From: Rhynchopus sp. YZ270_cl-10
Lineage: Eukaryota > Euglenozoa > Diplonemea > Diplonemida > Diplonemidae
Assembly: GCA_964035575.1 (NCBI GenBank)
Contig: OZ037906.1
Coordinates: 372,001 to 436,000 of the forward strand
Direction of reading: 5' to 3'
DNA: 64,000 nucleotides
Part shown: positions 1 through 10,700 of the stretch, one piece after another
Layout: every line of letters starts with the position of its first letter
Numbering within the stretch: position 1 is the stretch's first letter
The notes under the pieces: generated by a model
What the model was told of the DNA's origin: nothing
Seen by the model: only the letters and a program-made list of their open reading frames with translations
The model's database searches: none
Position numbers and translations under genes: made by a program

Positions 1-329
1 CGTGCGAGCTGTGGTACGACACCCACTCTGCAAGGTCCTGCCTTGCGTGCACAGAGTCAAGCTGTCTCAGAAGGTGTGCAAAGACATGTGTCGAGAACTG
101 TTCTCTTTCCTTCAAATGCCGGTTGGTGGTGTCTGGTTTGTCAGGTTTTCGTTCCATTTTTTTGGGGGGTAGGGTGGTGGGGAAAAAAGAAGTCTGAGGG
201 TGGTGTTGATAATATAGGGTAGGGGCGGTGGCTGAGTTGGGTTGGGGTTAACCGTTTTTTTTAGAGTTGAGCGTCTGTGAAGAGGCTTTCTAAGCCTACC
301 CCATTCAGGCACTCTAATCGATAGGGGAT
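1..329. other. Flank before assembly gap, no gene called
   Basis: About 330 bases left of the gap. It contains only short, low-complexity reading frames and a pyrimidine/purine-rich stretch around 150-260. It may be the 3' part or flank of the large gene that enters the gap from the right, but no coding continuation can be recognised. Confidence 0.5.
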
Positions 330-529
330 NNNNNNNNNNNNNNNNNNNNNNNNNNNNNNNNNNNNNNNNNNNNNNNNNNNNNNNNNNNNNNNNNNNNNNN
401 NNNNNNNNNNNNNNNNNNNNNNNNNNNNNNNNNNNNNNNNNNNNNNNNNNNNNNNNNNNNNNNNNNNNNNNNNNNNNNNNNNNNNNNNNNNNNNNNNNNN
501 NNNNNNNNNNNNNNNNNNNNNNNNNNNNN
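330..529. other. Assembly gap (200 N)
   Basis: Exactly 200 consecutive N, which looks like a fixed-size scaffold gap, so its true length is unknown. It cuts the 3' part of the large minus-strand gene; the frame read through the N is not meaningful. Confidence 0.98.
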
Positions 530-3500
530 CGCTTGTAAACACCATGCTGTGCACCACAAGCATCTTCCCCAGCACGTCACCAATCGCATCCACAACAGCA
601 GCAAACACGTCGACAGCACCCTCCGCCCAGGTCAGCACCTCCTCCGCAAAGTCAAGCAGAATCTTCGACTCCTCGACAATGTCCTCTGCAAGCGTGATCA
701 GTGCCGTCGCTGCCTTGCGCACACCCGAGAGCACCTTCTCCGCCGCAGACAGCACCTTCTTCACAACGTTCTTCGCAGATTTGCACGCATTCGACACGAG
801 CCACACGTTCCCACAGTCAAACTTGTCGACCTCCTTCTTCGCACGCGACACCTCCTCCTCCGCATCCTCGATGTCCGCAGCAGTTTCCTTCTTCACCTTG
901 CTCAGCTCCGCCTTTGCGTTGTCCCACGCCTTGTCTGCAGACTCCACATCCTTCTTCGCGTCCGCCAGCTCCTTGTCCATGTCGTCTGCTAGGTCCAGCA
1001 GGTACTTCGTCGCAGCACGCACAATCGCACCAATCACGTCCGCCTCCAGCTCCGCACGCACCGTGTTCGAAAACCCTGACTGACCAGGACGCCCGTTGCT
1101 CACCATCGTCACGTCTGCCTGGAGGCCAGACCCAAACGACAGCTCAAAGTGGCCCTCCACAGCGTTGTCGCTCATCTGCAGGTACATCGACACAGACTGC
1201 CCGAACACAGTTGCCTTCCCGTCAATCAGCAGCGACTGCTCCGCCTCCTGCAGCACCAGCTCAAACTGCGGCCCACGCTTGTGGTCACTTGCCGCCGTGA
1301 TCGAAAGCGGGCCCCACTTCACAAGGTCCGCCTCAAACGCAGCAGACACCCCAGCCGCGTTCAGCGCAAAGGATGCGTTTGGCACCTTCACCACACCCCA
1401 CAGGTCCAGGTTCGTCAGCACAATCGACACGCCTGCAGGGACTTCCACAGCCACGTCCGCAAAGACGATGCTCACGGCGTTCACAGGGTCGGCGTTGAAG
1501 GACCCCTTGAAGTGGTCCACAGACATGTCCGTCAGCACACCCCCCACACCGCGTGTGCACGCCGTGCAGTCCAGCAGCCCCACCAGCACGTCGTGCACGT
1601 CCAGCGTCGTCACCTCTGCCTGGAACGCATTCTTCGTCGGCTCCGCCAGGTTCACGCTCAGCGTCACGTACCCTCGCGCCGAGCTCAGCTGCACACCGCC
1701 CGTCAGTGCAAACTCACTCAGAATCCCTGCCGGCGTGATCCCGAGCGAGAACCCAAGCGGGAACAGAATCTCCACACCGTTCATCCCGAAGGGCTTGTTC
1801 CACGGCTCGTTGCTGTCAAACGCCACCGCAAGCGAGAGCCCTGCCACATCCACAAGCAGCGCCGCAGACGCACTCAGCACACGGTCGTCCATCGTCACGT
1901 CAATCACCACCCCAAACCCAAACTCGGGCGACCCCGCAGACTTCACCACCAGCAGCAGCGACACCTCACGCAGGAACACGTCCGGCGACCCCAGCTTCAC
2001 CCCGCCGGCAAGCGCCAGGGCCAGACGCATCTCCGTCGCACTCGACAGCGACGCCACAATTGTGACCCCCCCGTCCGCTGATGCGTCTCCCGTCTGGTCG
2101 TTCAGCGACGACGGCGTCACGGCCGCAATCCCCGCCATCACACCCCCGTCCAGCGGGATTGTTGCTGCCAGGCTGAACCCCTTCGACACGTCCTTCCCCG
2201 CAAACGACGTTGCCTCGTTTGCCACAGACACCATCAGGCTGCTGGGCGCAATCGTCTCCACAACAGTGCCGGCCAGGCCGGGGAACGACAGGTCCGACAG
2301 CCCCGTTGTTGTCAGTGCCAGTGCGTACTGCCACGCGGAGCCCGCCTTTTCCACCACAACCAGCACGTCAAAGCCTGCCCCAAACAGCGTCCCTGTCGCC
2401 GTCAGCGAAATCGACGGCGCCACAAAGTCAAACACAATCAGCAGGTCTGTCAGCGTCAGCTCGTTCATCCCCGAGTAGAGCGACGAAAACGCAGACCCCA
2501 CGCCGCTCCCGAACACGCTCCCCGAACCGCCAGACATGGCCGACAGGAAGTCGCTGGGCGTCGCAACTGCACCCGGCGCAGTGCGTGCTGTCAGCGTGTA
2601 CTCCGCACCTGCCTCGCCAGCCCCGAACGCAGCCACAACCTCAAACGGCGCAAGCCCCGCCACAATCTCCACGTGCAGCTCGCCAGCTTCATTTGACACC
2701 ACACGCACCACCGCAGCCGCAAGCGACAGTGTCTTCCCCGAGAAGTTGATCAGCAGCGCACCCCCAAGCGACCCCTCCAGCGTCCACGCCGTGCTCTCGC
2801 TGTCACAGCTCGTCCGTGTGTACACCACAGCCACCTCGAGCGCCGGCACACCTGCAAGGTTCTGCACCTGCACCAGCCCAGACCCGCTGCAGTCCGTGTT
2901 CACCATCACCTCCACACCCAGGTTCGTGTCTGCATACGACAGCATCGCCTCCACACTCGACGCGTCGCTGCTTGTGTCAAACGACACGTCAAACGCCACC
3001 GCCACGTCCGCACCCGACGTCGTCCCAGACACAGATCCAACCCACGTCTGCACAGACAGCGCCGTGCTCGCACCCCCGTCCGCAAACCCGCTGCTCGTGG
3101 CCTGCACCTCCACCCCCGCCACCTTCACTGCCCCGGGTGCAGCCCACTCCCCGTCCACAGAGGCCGCCACAGACACAACACCGGTGCAGCCGTCAAACGC
3201 CACAGTCCCGTCAAAGGCAAGCTCCGCCGCCCCAGACATCTTCAGCACCCCGCCAAACGTCCCTGTCGACGTCGCGCACGTGTCCGCCCGCACGTAGTCG
3301 AACGCCAGCGACCCGCTCAGCAGCCCGTTTCCTGTCACGAACGTCGTCGACACTGCCAGCGATGCGAACCTCCCGTCCGCAAACGCCATCGACGCCGCCG
3401 CAGTCCCCCCGAACAGCGCTGCAGTCCCACTCACGCTCCCGCTCCACGCCCCGCCGTCCGCCTTCGACAACGTCACTCCTGCAGACGACAGTGTCACCGT

Positions 3501-4193
3501 CCCAACCTCCAGCGCCCCCTCCACAGACCCAAGCACCGCAAACGCCTTTGTTGCGTGTGTGTACGTAAACGACGCCTGCGCTGCCACAGACCCGCCCACC
3601 AGCAGCGCCCCGTCCCCGGTGCTTGTCGTCCCGTCTGTTGCCACCGTCCCCGAGAACGACACTCCGTCCCCAGCAAGCGTCACGTCCCCGCGCAGTGTCG
3701 TCAGCCCAGCCTCTGCCGAGAAGTCTGCCGTCAGCACCACTGCCCCTTCACCGCCAGCACCGCCAAACAGGCTCGACGCAGTGCCCGACACAGTCCCGGT
3801 CCAGGCATCCTCGTCGCGCACAACCACAATCGAGGCACCGTTCAGAGTGATGCCCCGCACAGCAACGTCCAGGTCAAACGCAGCCGACAGCGTCCACACA
3901 GGGCTCCCGTCCAAGCCGCATCCGTCCTCCTGCCACAGCGCTCCTGTCGCAGTGTACGTCTCCCCCGCCACGTACAGCACAACGGCCACCTCACCGCCGT
4001 TCACAGACGAGCACGGCGCAAGCACGTTCACTGTAACCTTCCCAGACACAGTGAACCCGAAGTCCGGCACCTCCGTCATCCCCTCGTTCACCTCACACAG
4101 CCCTGCTTCTGTGCACTCCGTCAGACTCAGACCCGCATCGGCGCTGTGTGTCATCAGTACCACCGCCAGTCCACACAGCATTGTGACGCGCAT
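530..4193 (-). CDS. Large secreted repetitive protein with C-terminal coiled coil, 3' end lost in gap
   Basis: About 1,220 residues are visible. I chose the Met at 4193 because it opens a good signal peptide (MRVTMLCGLAVVLMTHSADA); the upstream in-frame extension is low complexity. Most of the chain is a Val/Ala/Ser/Gly/Thr-rich series of alternating beta-like segments with recurring phrases such as VSGT, SGSVSGT and VTLS, reminiscent of repeat-built surface or matrix proteins. Near the C-terminus it turns into a charged helical region (KELADAKKDVESADKAW and following) with heptad-like spacing, then an amphipathic helical stretch up to the gap. I do not recognise the family. An extracellular or cell-surface structural role is inferred from the signal peptide and repeats only. 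Paired cysteines (for example ECTEAGLCEV near the N-terminus) fit a secreted protein. The C-terminus is undetermined. Confidence 0.75.
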
Positions 4194-4871
4194 CACTGAC
4201 AAGTCAAAGGGTATGTTTTGTGTTCTTGATCTTAAAATAGGATCTGTTGTGGGTAGATATTGTGGAGGGGTACTTGTGGTGTGGAGAGAGAGAGGGAGAG
4301 AGAGAGGGAGAGACAAACAACAAGGGCTTTTGGTTTCGTTTCTCTTCTTCTGGCAAAGTGGACACAAAACAAGAAGCCCACCCGACACGCGAAGGATGGG
4401 TCATAATGCACTATTGCCACAAATGCAAGTTGAATAAAGAGAACAACAAAACAGGACAAACATATCACACTGGTAGCGCAGCAAACAAACAACAAAACAT
4501 CGGAAAAAGAACACCTCATGTGTGCAAAATGTGTGCACGTGTGGTGTACTTTTTGTGCATGTTGACATTCCCAAAAGGGGAACACAAGTGAAAAAGAACA
4601 AGTTATAAAAAGGAAGAAGGTGTCCTGCAACAGAGTCCAGACACCTCCAAAAAAAGGGAGAAAATCGTTGTGGTGGTCCCATTGCCAAACAATGGCAACA
4701 ACTCCAACCGTGGACAATCCTGGCCGTGCCTGTGAAACAAGGCCAAAAAAGGTGTAAAAGCAAACAAGACAACAAACAATCATAAACAATCAAAACAACT
4801 CTTGTGTACGTGTAACTCGTGTAGCAACTCGAAGGACTGGGACAGGCGTACTATTCCAGCACACCAAACAC
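4194..4871. other. Intergenic, upstream of the large secreted gene
   Basis: No gene seen. A purine-rich stretch (4280-4320) is a pyrimidine tract on the gene strand. A CAG at 4246-4244 (minus) lies about 50 nt before the start codon at 4193 and could be a leader splice acceptor. Confidence 0.4.
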
Positions 4872-5840
4872 TCAGACAATCGGGTGGGACGGGGAGTTCT
4901 TCAGGAGGCACTGGTTGGTGCCACGGGCAAGGCGGATGTATCCAGACTCTCCCCAGCCAGATGCCCAGGAGTTCTTCACAATCCAGTAGTCGGGGGTCAC
5001 ACCGACGGCAAGGACTCCGTGGTCAAGCTGGCGGGACTCGCAGTTGTCCATCACTCCACCCTGGTACGTCTGCCACGAGGTCGCGTCAACGGCAATCGAG
5101 ATCGGTCCGTTCGTGATCATCCAGGTCGCCATCTCGTCCTCGTTGTGGGCAAGGTCCTTGTAGCTCGAGATCGTGGAGCCGACCTTCATCGACGACTCGT
5201 ACTTGCAGCTTCCGGTGATGCCACCTCCGCTCGTGTACGGGTAGGCCTCCTCAGTCACAATGTCTCCGTTGTGGTGGTCCAGAAGCCACTGGAACGCGTT
5301 GTCCATCAGACCGCCGTTGCAGCCAGCGTCGACCTTGTCGCACGACACAAGCTCCTGCTCAGACACCGAGGTCAGGGTGTTGTCCTTCGACCACTGACCC
5401 TCAATGCCTCCCGTCGACGAGAACGCCCAGCACGACCCGCACTGCGCCTGGTTCTTCACGTGTGTCACACGGTTCTGTGTCCTCCAGTCCACAGACGTCG
5501 CCTTCACCTTCAGCACCTCCGACTCGGAGAACTGCTTCTTCGGCGACTCCTTCGCGGGCACGCTCAGGGTGTGGTACGCCTTGAACTCCTCCGCAGTCAG
5601 GTCCGTGAAGGCGTTCATGCCGTGGCGCACACCGGTCTTCGACCCAGCCTCACGCTCAGCAGCCTTCAGCATGTTCTGCTTGAAGATCGCACGGCGGGCA
5701 GACTCGTCCGCACCGCTGTACTGCTTCCCGTAGGTCTGCTTGAAGTTCGCCCACAGCAGGCCCTCGTTCATCTCCACGTACGACGCGGGCAGGGCTGTCG
5801 AGGCTGCCGCCATCGCCAGAACAGACAGAGCTGTCTTCAT
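4872..5840 (-). CDS. Cathepsin L-like cysteine protease (papain family C1A), preproenzyme
   Basis: 322 residues, single exon. Residues 1-17 form a signal peptide (MKTALSVLAMAAASTAL). Residues about 28-90 are an I29 inhibitor propeptide, with the GMNAFTDLTAEEF motif at 74-86. The mature enzyme starts near 115. The catalytic set is complete: Gln133 and Cys137 in QCGSCWAFS, His274 in LDHGVLAVG and Asn290 in KNSWASGWGESGY. The GCNGG motif is at 173-177. The protein is expected to act in the secretory or lysosome-like pathway or outside the cell. A longer frame reaches 6065, but the extension has no conservation and would hide the signal peptide, so I use the Met at 5840. Upstream at 5982-6054 lies a 73-bp element shared exactly with the next gene. 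Confidence 0.95.
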   Translation of the reverse strand: MKTALSVLAMAAASTALPASYVEMNEGLLWANFKQTYGKQYSGADESARRAIFKQNMLKAAEREAGSKTGVRHGMNAFTDLTAEEFKAYHTLSVPAKESPKKQFSESEVLKVKATSVDWRTQNRVTHVKNQAQCGSCWAFSSTGGIEGQWSKDNTLTSVSEQELVSCDKVDAGCNGGLMDNAFQWLLDHHNGDIVTEEAYPYTSGGGITGSCKYESSMKVGSTISSYKDLAHNEDEMATWMITNGPISIAVDATSWQTYQGGVMDNCESRQLDHGVLAVGVTPDYWIVKNSWASGWGESGYIRLARGTNQCLLKNSPSHPIV

Positions 5841-6674
5841 CGTTGTCTTTTTGTGTGTTTGAGGTCTTGTCTGTGTCAGAGGGGTGTTGTGTATGTGTGA
5901 GAGGCACAGCAGGACAAAGGGGCGGCAGCTTCCACAGCAGGAACGTAGTTGACAACAAAACCCAGATTGCTGGTTGCTGTTGAATATCACCGGGGTCTGG
6001 TGGTTAAAAAGTCTCCACAGAGTTGGGAGGTAAACCGTGGAGTTAATCCGGTTGCAAGTGAACAAACAAGAGGCAAATCAGTGGAGGTGAAAGATAGCAA
6101 AGAGGAGTGGGGTGGATTTGGACTTTTTGAATACAACATATTTGGGGAATGTGGAGGGTGAAACAAGGGTGAAGGGTGAAGGGGAGGCAGCTCACAAGCA
6201 GCAAGAGGCCTGCACACAGCTCATACGTGTGGTCTTGTGTCCAAGTGCAGGTGGGGTGCAGCACGCAGCATGTGGTTGTAGGAGTTATGTGCGAAAAGGG
6301 TTAGCTTCTCCTCCCACACCACACACATCGCACACACACCCCACCAAAGCTGGCACCACACGGCTGTGTGCAGGCTTCTCCTCTCTCCTCTCTGGCCACT
6401 TCCAAACACAGCAGGTTGCACAAAAAAAGAAAAATAAAAAGAAAAAGAAAAAGGCAGATTCATAATCAAACTCAAACCCAAACGTCAGCAACAGGAGCAT
6501 AACATAACATCGGATTGAGCAAACACAAACGCAGGGGGGAATGCGGTACAAACAAAATGCGGCGACAATCAGGCCACACAGCACTCGTGTGCGCTATCAA
6601 AAGGAACACGTTGTTGTGCAGGCCCAACAGCAGCAGCATCACAAGCAGCACATGCAACAGCAGCACTGCCCACC
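5841..6674. other. Intergenic between cathepsin and small Tyr/Ala-rich gene
   Basis: No gene. It contains the 73-bp element at 5982-6054 and a CAG (5873-5871, minus) about 31 nt before the cathepsin start that could serve as a leader splice acceptor. A poly-A/G stretch lies near 6420-6455. Confidence 0.5.
5982..6054. promoter_or_regulatory. 73-bp duplicated structured element upstream of the cathepsin gene
   Basis: Identical over 73 bases to 7137-7209. It lies 142 nt before the cathepsin start codon. It can fold with two nested stems: ACCGG (5989-5993) with CCGGT (6048-6052), and CTCCAC (6013-6018) with GTGGAG (6037-6042). The two copies sit in unrelated flanks but in equivalent positions, so a shared promoter or leader element is the simplest reading. 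A small mobile or RNA element is the alternative. Confidence 0.65.
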
Positions 6675-6947
6675 TCAGTAGTACGGCGAGTACGCAGCAA
6701 GACGTGCACGGCGCACAGACGCAGACAGCGCAATGTCGCTTGCCACAGCACTCGCGTGTGCGTTTGCAATCGCTGCGTCTGCTGCGTACGACGAGTAACG
6801 CGGCGACAGCGGCACGTACGAACGTGCAACTGCAATGTCGGCAGCCGCACGTGCACTTGCGGCAGCTGCAGCAGCGTCAGCCGCAAGGATCGACGACGTG
6901 TACGACGGGTATACCGGTGCCGGTGCGTAGTACGGGTAGTAGGACAT
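6675..6947 (-). CDS. Small Tyr/Ala/Ser-rich protein, unrecognised
   Basis: 90 residues. The N-terminus is Tyr/Pro-rich (MSYYPYYAPAPVYPSYTSS), followed by Ala-rich helical stretches (AADAAAAAASARAAADIA) and a C-terminus ending ARLAAYSPYY. There is no signal peptide. Codon choice is GC-rich at third positions like the neighbouring protease and unlike the intergenic DNA, which supports a real gene. The start is the Met at 6947; an in-frame extension to 7145 has a different composition and overlaps the 73-bp element. A structural or cytoskeletal role is possible, but I do not recognise a family. The shared upstream element suggests co-regulation with the cathepsin gene. Confidence 0.7.
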   Translation of the reverse strand: MSYYPYYAPAPVYPSYTSSILAADAAAAAASARAAADIAVARSYVPLSPRYSSYAADAAIANAHASAVASDIALSASVRRARLAAYSPYY

Positions 6948-7136
6948 CTTCTTGTTGTGTGTGGGTGAGGTGTTAAGAAGGGTGTGTGTTTTGTCTGCAG
7001 GTGTGTGGTGTCGTGTCGTGGTGTTTGTTGGAGAACAGAAGTGTGCACGAAAGGCACAACTAATCAAGCAGCTTGCACAGGTGCAGGCATCTGATCCACA
7101 CAAAGGACCACTGCAAAAAGTGGAATCGATGTGTTC

Positions 7137-7209
7137 GAATATCACCGGGGTCTGGTGGTTAAAAAGTCTCCACAGAGTTGGGAGGTAAACCGTGGAGTTA
7201 ATCCGGTTG
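7137..7209. promoter_or_regulatory. 73-bp duplicated structured element upstream of the small Tyr/Ala-rich gene
   Basis: Exact second copy of 5982-6054, here 190 nt before the start codon at 6947. The same two nested stems are present. Flanks on both sides differ from copy one. Confidence 0.65.
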
Positions 7210-7260
7210 TGATGTTTGCTGCCATACTGTAAACTTGTTTAAGTAGCTTTGCTACGCCAG

Positions 7261-7578
7261 GGGGGTCTCTAGGATAAAATATGTCGCGAAATAAGAAAGT
7301 CTTTTCCCCCTCCCCCTTTTTCGCTATGTATATATATTTTTTTTGCGCGTACCATTTATCTATTGCTACGTGCCCCTTTTTGTTGTTATTGCTTACCACT
7401 TGCTTCGGCAAGGTTGGTTGAGGACGTTACGGGGAAATCTCACCACCACCTTCATCAGTATTTTTTGTGTTGTGTTTCCCCAGTCTCGCCCTCATGACCA
7501 CATACCTCGCTGCCGTTTTTTCGGCGCTATTAACCAAAAAAGACCTTTCCCCCCATATTTTATCCTAAAGAGACCCCC
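7261..7578. repeat. Inverted-repeat element, MITE-like
   Basis: The left end GGGGGTCTCT followed by AGGATAAAATATG (7261-7283) is matched in inverted orientation at 7554-7578, with a 2-base insertion. Weaker inverted similarity continues inward (AAAGTCTTTT against AAAGGTCTTTT). No clear target-site duplication is visible, so the superfamily is open. Confidence 0.6.
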
Positions 7579-7759
7579 ATACTCCTCCTCCTCCTCTCCA
7601 ATACCTTGAGGTCACAACAAAAACCCACCCCCTTTCTTTAATCTCACATACCCACACACCACCCTCTTTATACCCGCTTGTGAAAACAGGCAAAAAAATC
7701 ACTCACCTCCCCGACCCCTATTTACCCCGTGTAAATTGAAAGCCCCCCAGCATTACTGA

Positions 7760-10700
7760 TTACTCCGCAACATTCTGCCAATATGCGTAGTTCTCTTCTA
7801 GGTTGACGAGAAGGAGCGAGAGGATGGGGTACGTTTGGATCATGACTTCGTACTGCGGGCGTACAATGAAGTCCATGAAGCCACGTTGACACTTGGCGAT
7901 ATCTTGGTGCGGTTCGCAGAAGGGGCTGTACGGTAGGTCATGCAGCTTCTCTGTGTCGCCCTGCTCTCTGAACTCCTTCATGACCCGCTCCGCCCATTTG
8001 CGATACACCGCGCACGGCTTCACCGGGTTGCTTATGTCAGAGCTGTGCAGGATGAATTTAAACAGCAGCACCTTATCTTCATCTGTCGGATGCGTTATCT
8101 TGCTTCCCCCCAAAAACCGCGTCTTAAACTGCGACAGCAACGCAAAATGCTGCTTCATATCTGTCGCAAGAACCAACGAAACGACGATCTCCTTAAACGC
8201 GGTCTGCTGTGAGAGAGGGAGGTCTAGGGTGAAGTCGCAGGCGGGGTGCTGACGCATGATTTTGAAAACCTGAGAAACATGATAGTTTTCGAGGATGCTG
8301 CGATCGTTATAGCGGATCGCAAGCGAGTCGCGCGTTGAGGTTAAAAACTGATTTGAGACACCAGGATGGTCAAAGTCGTGCACGGCTGCTGCAAAAAACA
8401 GAGCAAACAACTCTAAAGCAGAGCACGTCTCATCCACCCGCGTTGCAGTGACAATCGCTTGGACTGTCTGGACCACATCAGCCGCATGCACCGCATTGTG
8501 ATACGGATTGTCCTGATAACTTACCTCAATGACACGAAGAATGGACATCAGCTTTTCCGTCTTGATTTTGAGGCGCTCCACGAAATGGTATTTAGAAAGA
8601 ATCTGAAGCATGACCTGAATGAAAATCGAGTGTGCACCCATATGTGTCAACGAGACTGCCCCTTGAGGGGTACTATGTCGGTCAATATCAGCCTTGCAGA
8701 TGTCAGCGAAGGAGCTGATTTTTGGGCTAGGTCCTCCTCCTCCTGCGACTGCGGCCTTTTGGATTTTACGGAAATACTTTTGTTTGAGACTGTCGGCGAT
8801 GGTGAAAATGTCGAATTCGAAATTGTTGAAATTTTTTAAATATACGGCACTACTGATGTCCAGCTTTCTTGAACTTTGTATAGCAAATTGAATACTTTTA
8901 AAGTCATTCACCGAAGGCCGTCTATAAGATGAAGCTGGGGAATCAAGATTCATGGAATCACCTTTGAGTGGAATCTTTTCATCGGTTTTAGACGCGAAAC
9001 CTCGTTGCAGCCAGCTTGACAGTTGCCCATCGATATCTCCTTTTGGAACCATTTTTGCGGCAAAAATATCCTGTCCTTTGCCAAGCGTTGACAAAACTTC
9101 GTCTATAGCATAGCCTTGCTCGCCTTTGCCTAAATTTGTCTTTTTCAACCCTTGAAGCAATTCAATAATCCGTTCAAAAGGAGACGCAAAGAAAGACCGT
9201 TCCTGCTTCGCCGCTGTCGCCGCAATCATTGCTATGCTATAAATCTTTTGGGAAAACTGTTCTCCACACATTAAAACCTTCGCGGCGGTACTGCTTTTGA
9301 GGCAAAGAGTGGATGGACGGTTGAGACTGAGAGGATGGGATAGATGGTCGCTAAGGAAGAGCTCTGACAGACAGCCTTCAAACCCTGCTGAGGTTGGCTT
9401 GAGAACGATCTTTGTGAGTCGATTGTTTCCGGTGTCTGCGACGAATAGCGCTTGGCTTTGCGCATCGCACGCAATCCCCGTTGGCAGACGAAGTCTCGAC
9501 TGAAAGCTCCACCCCTCCCTACACCCCGGCACCCCAGGCTGTCCCACAACAATAGCCCCCTCCCACCTTGAGGTTCGACTCCCTTGGGGTGCAGTCTCTC
9601 CCCCCTCCTCCATTTCGCCTACGTCTACGGATAATACACAATGCCGCAGGCTGTCGGTCACAAATATGTTTCCTTGCATATAACATACATCCCATAGACC
9701 AAGTCCTTGGCTATGTGGTGGAGGTGGGGGATGGCTCGCAAAATGGGATTTCGTGCTTTTTTTGCCGTAGGACGCTGTTAAAGTCGCTTCGAGGTATGAA
9801 TGAGTAATAAATTTTTGGATGTCTTGCCGTTCTGCTTTGGTTTGACCTCGTTGGAGGACGACGGAGGCGTTCCAAATTTTTGAATTTGCATTAGGGGTAA
9901 CCTCCAAGACACGCTGCAACCATGCGTCACAAATGAACAAACGTTGCTGAGAGGTGCACATACAGACCCCTGTCAGGAAGAGGTCCTGCGCTGTCTGGAT
10001 TTGCCCATCAAGAGAAATCTGGATTGTCGCCATCGCACGAAACTTATCAAGACCACTAAAAATCGACCCCTTCTCAACCTTCGGCGTTGTAGTCGGCATC
10101 TTCTCAAGCCCCTTTGGGTGGCATACAACAATACGCAGTAAATTCCGGTCCGTCACATAACACACAGAACGTTCATTTAACGTCGCTGTAACACAGCCGA
10201 ATGGCTGTGAAAAGGACGCCTCAGCCCCAACCCCATCCTGCGGCCCCCAGGTCCGCAAAGGGTTTCCACATACATGAAATCTGGTGAGCATATCAGATTT
10301 TTGGGTTTCCCCAGCATGCCTTTTTGTATGTAAATAGCCCTTTACTGTCGGCAAATAAAAGAATTTTACTAATGCCCCGCCCTTCATCCAGACCCCTACC
10401 GTATGCGATCCTACTAGACTCCCCAATGCAACAGACCCCATCCGCTGTTCATTCACATGATACGTGACATTCCCTGCATATAAATCGAGGGTAACCTTCA
10501 CTAGAAAGAGACCCTCCTGTTTGGCAGTCACATCTTCCGAGCTTTCTGTTGAGAGCACCGCTGAGGCTTCACCTGCAAACACAGAATCGGCGTCATGAGA
10601 AGAGCACTGCGAGACCGGAGAAGGGATAATACTGGGGCTGGGTGGGGCAGGTTTTATTGTAGTATATGTTATTTGCCCATCAAGACCGGTATGGCTGATC

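Larger units (their letters stand above)
6948..7759. other. Intergenic between the small gene and the phosphodiesterase
   Basis: No gene. It holds the 73-bp element and the MITE-like inverted repeat. A CAG (6997-6995, minus) lies about 48 nt before the start codon of the small gene. Confidence 0.5.

Noticed and set aside
1096-2478. Long plus-strand frame (460 aa) opposite the large secreted gene
   Set aside because: Antisense shadow of a GC-rich repetitive gene. It has no signal or domain, whereas the minus strand has a signal peptide and coherent repeats.
5982-6054. tRNA or small nuclear RNA gene in the 73-bp duplicated element
   Set aside because: It does not fold as a cloverleaf and lacks an Sm site. 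It is kept as an unassigned structured element.
5841-6065. N-terminal extension of the cathepsin frame
   Set aside because: The extension runs into the duplicated 73-bp element and would bury the signal peptide at the internal Met.
7261-7578. hAT assignment for this inverted repeat
   Set aside because: The ends do not both begin with CAG and no 8-bp duplication is found.
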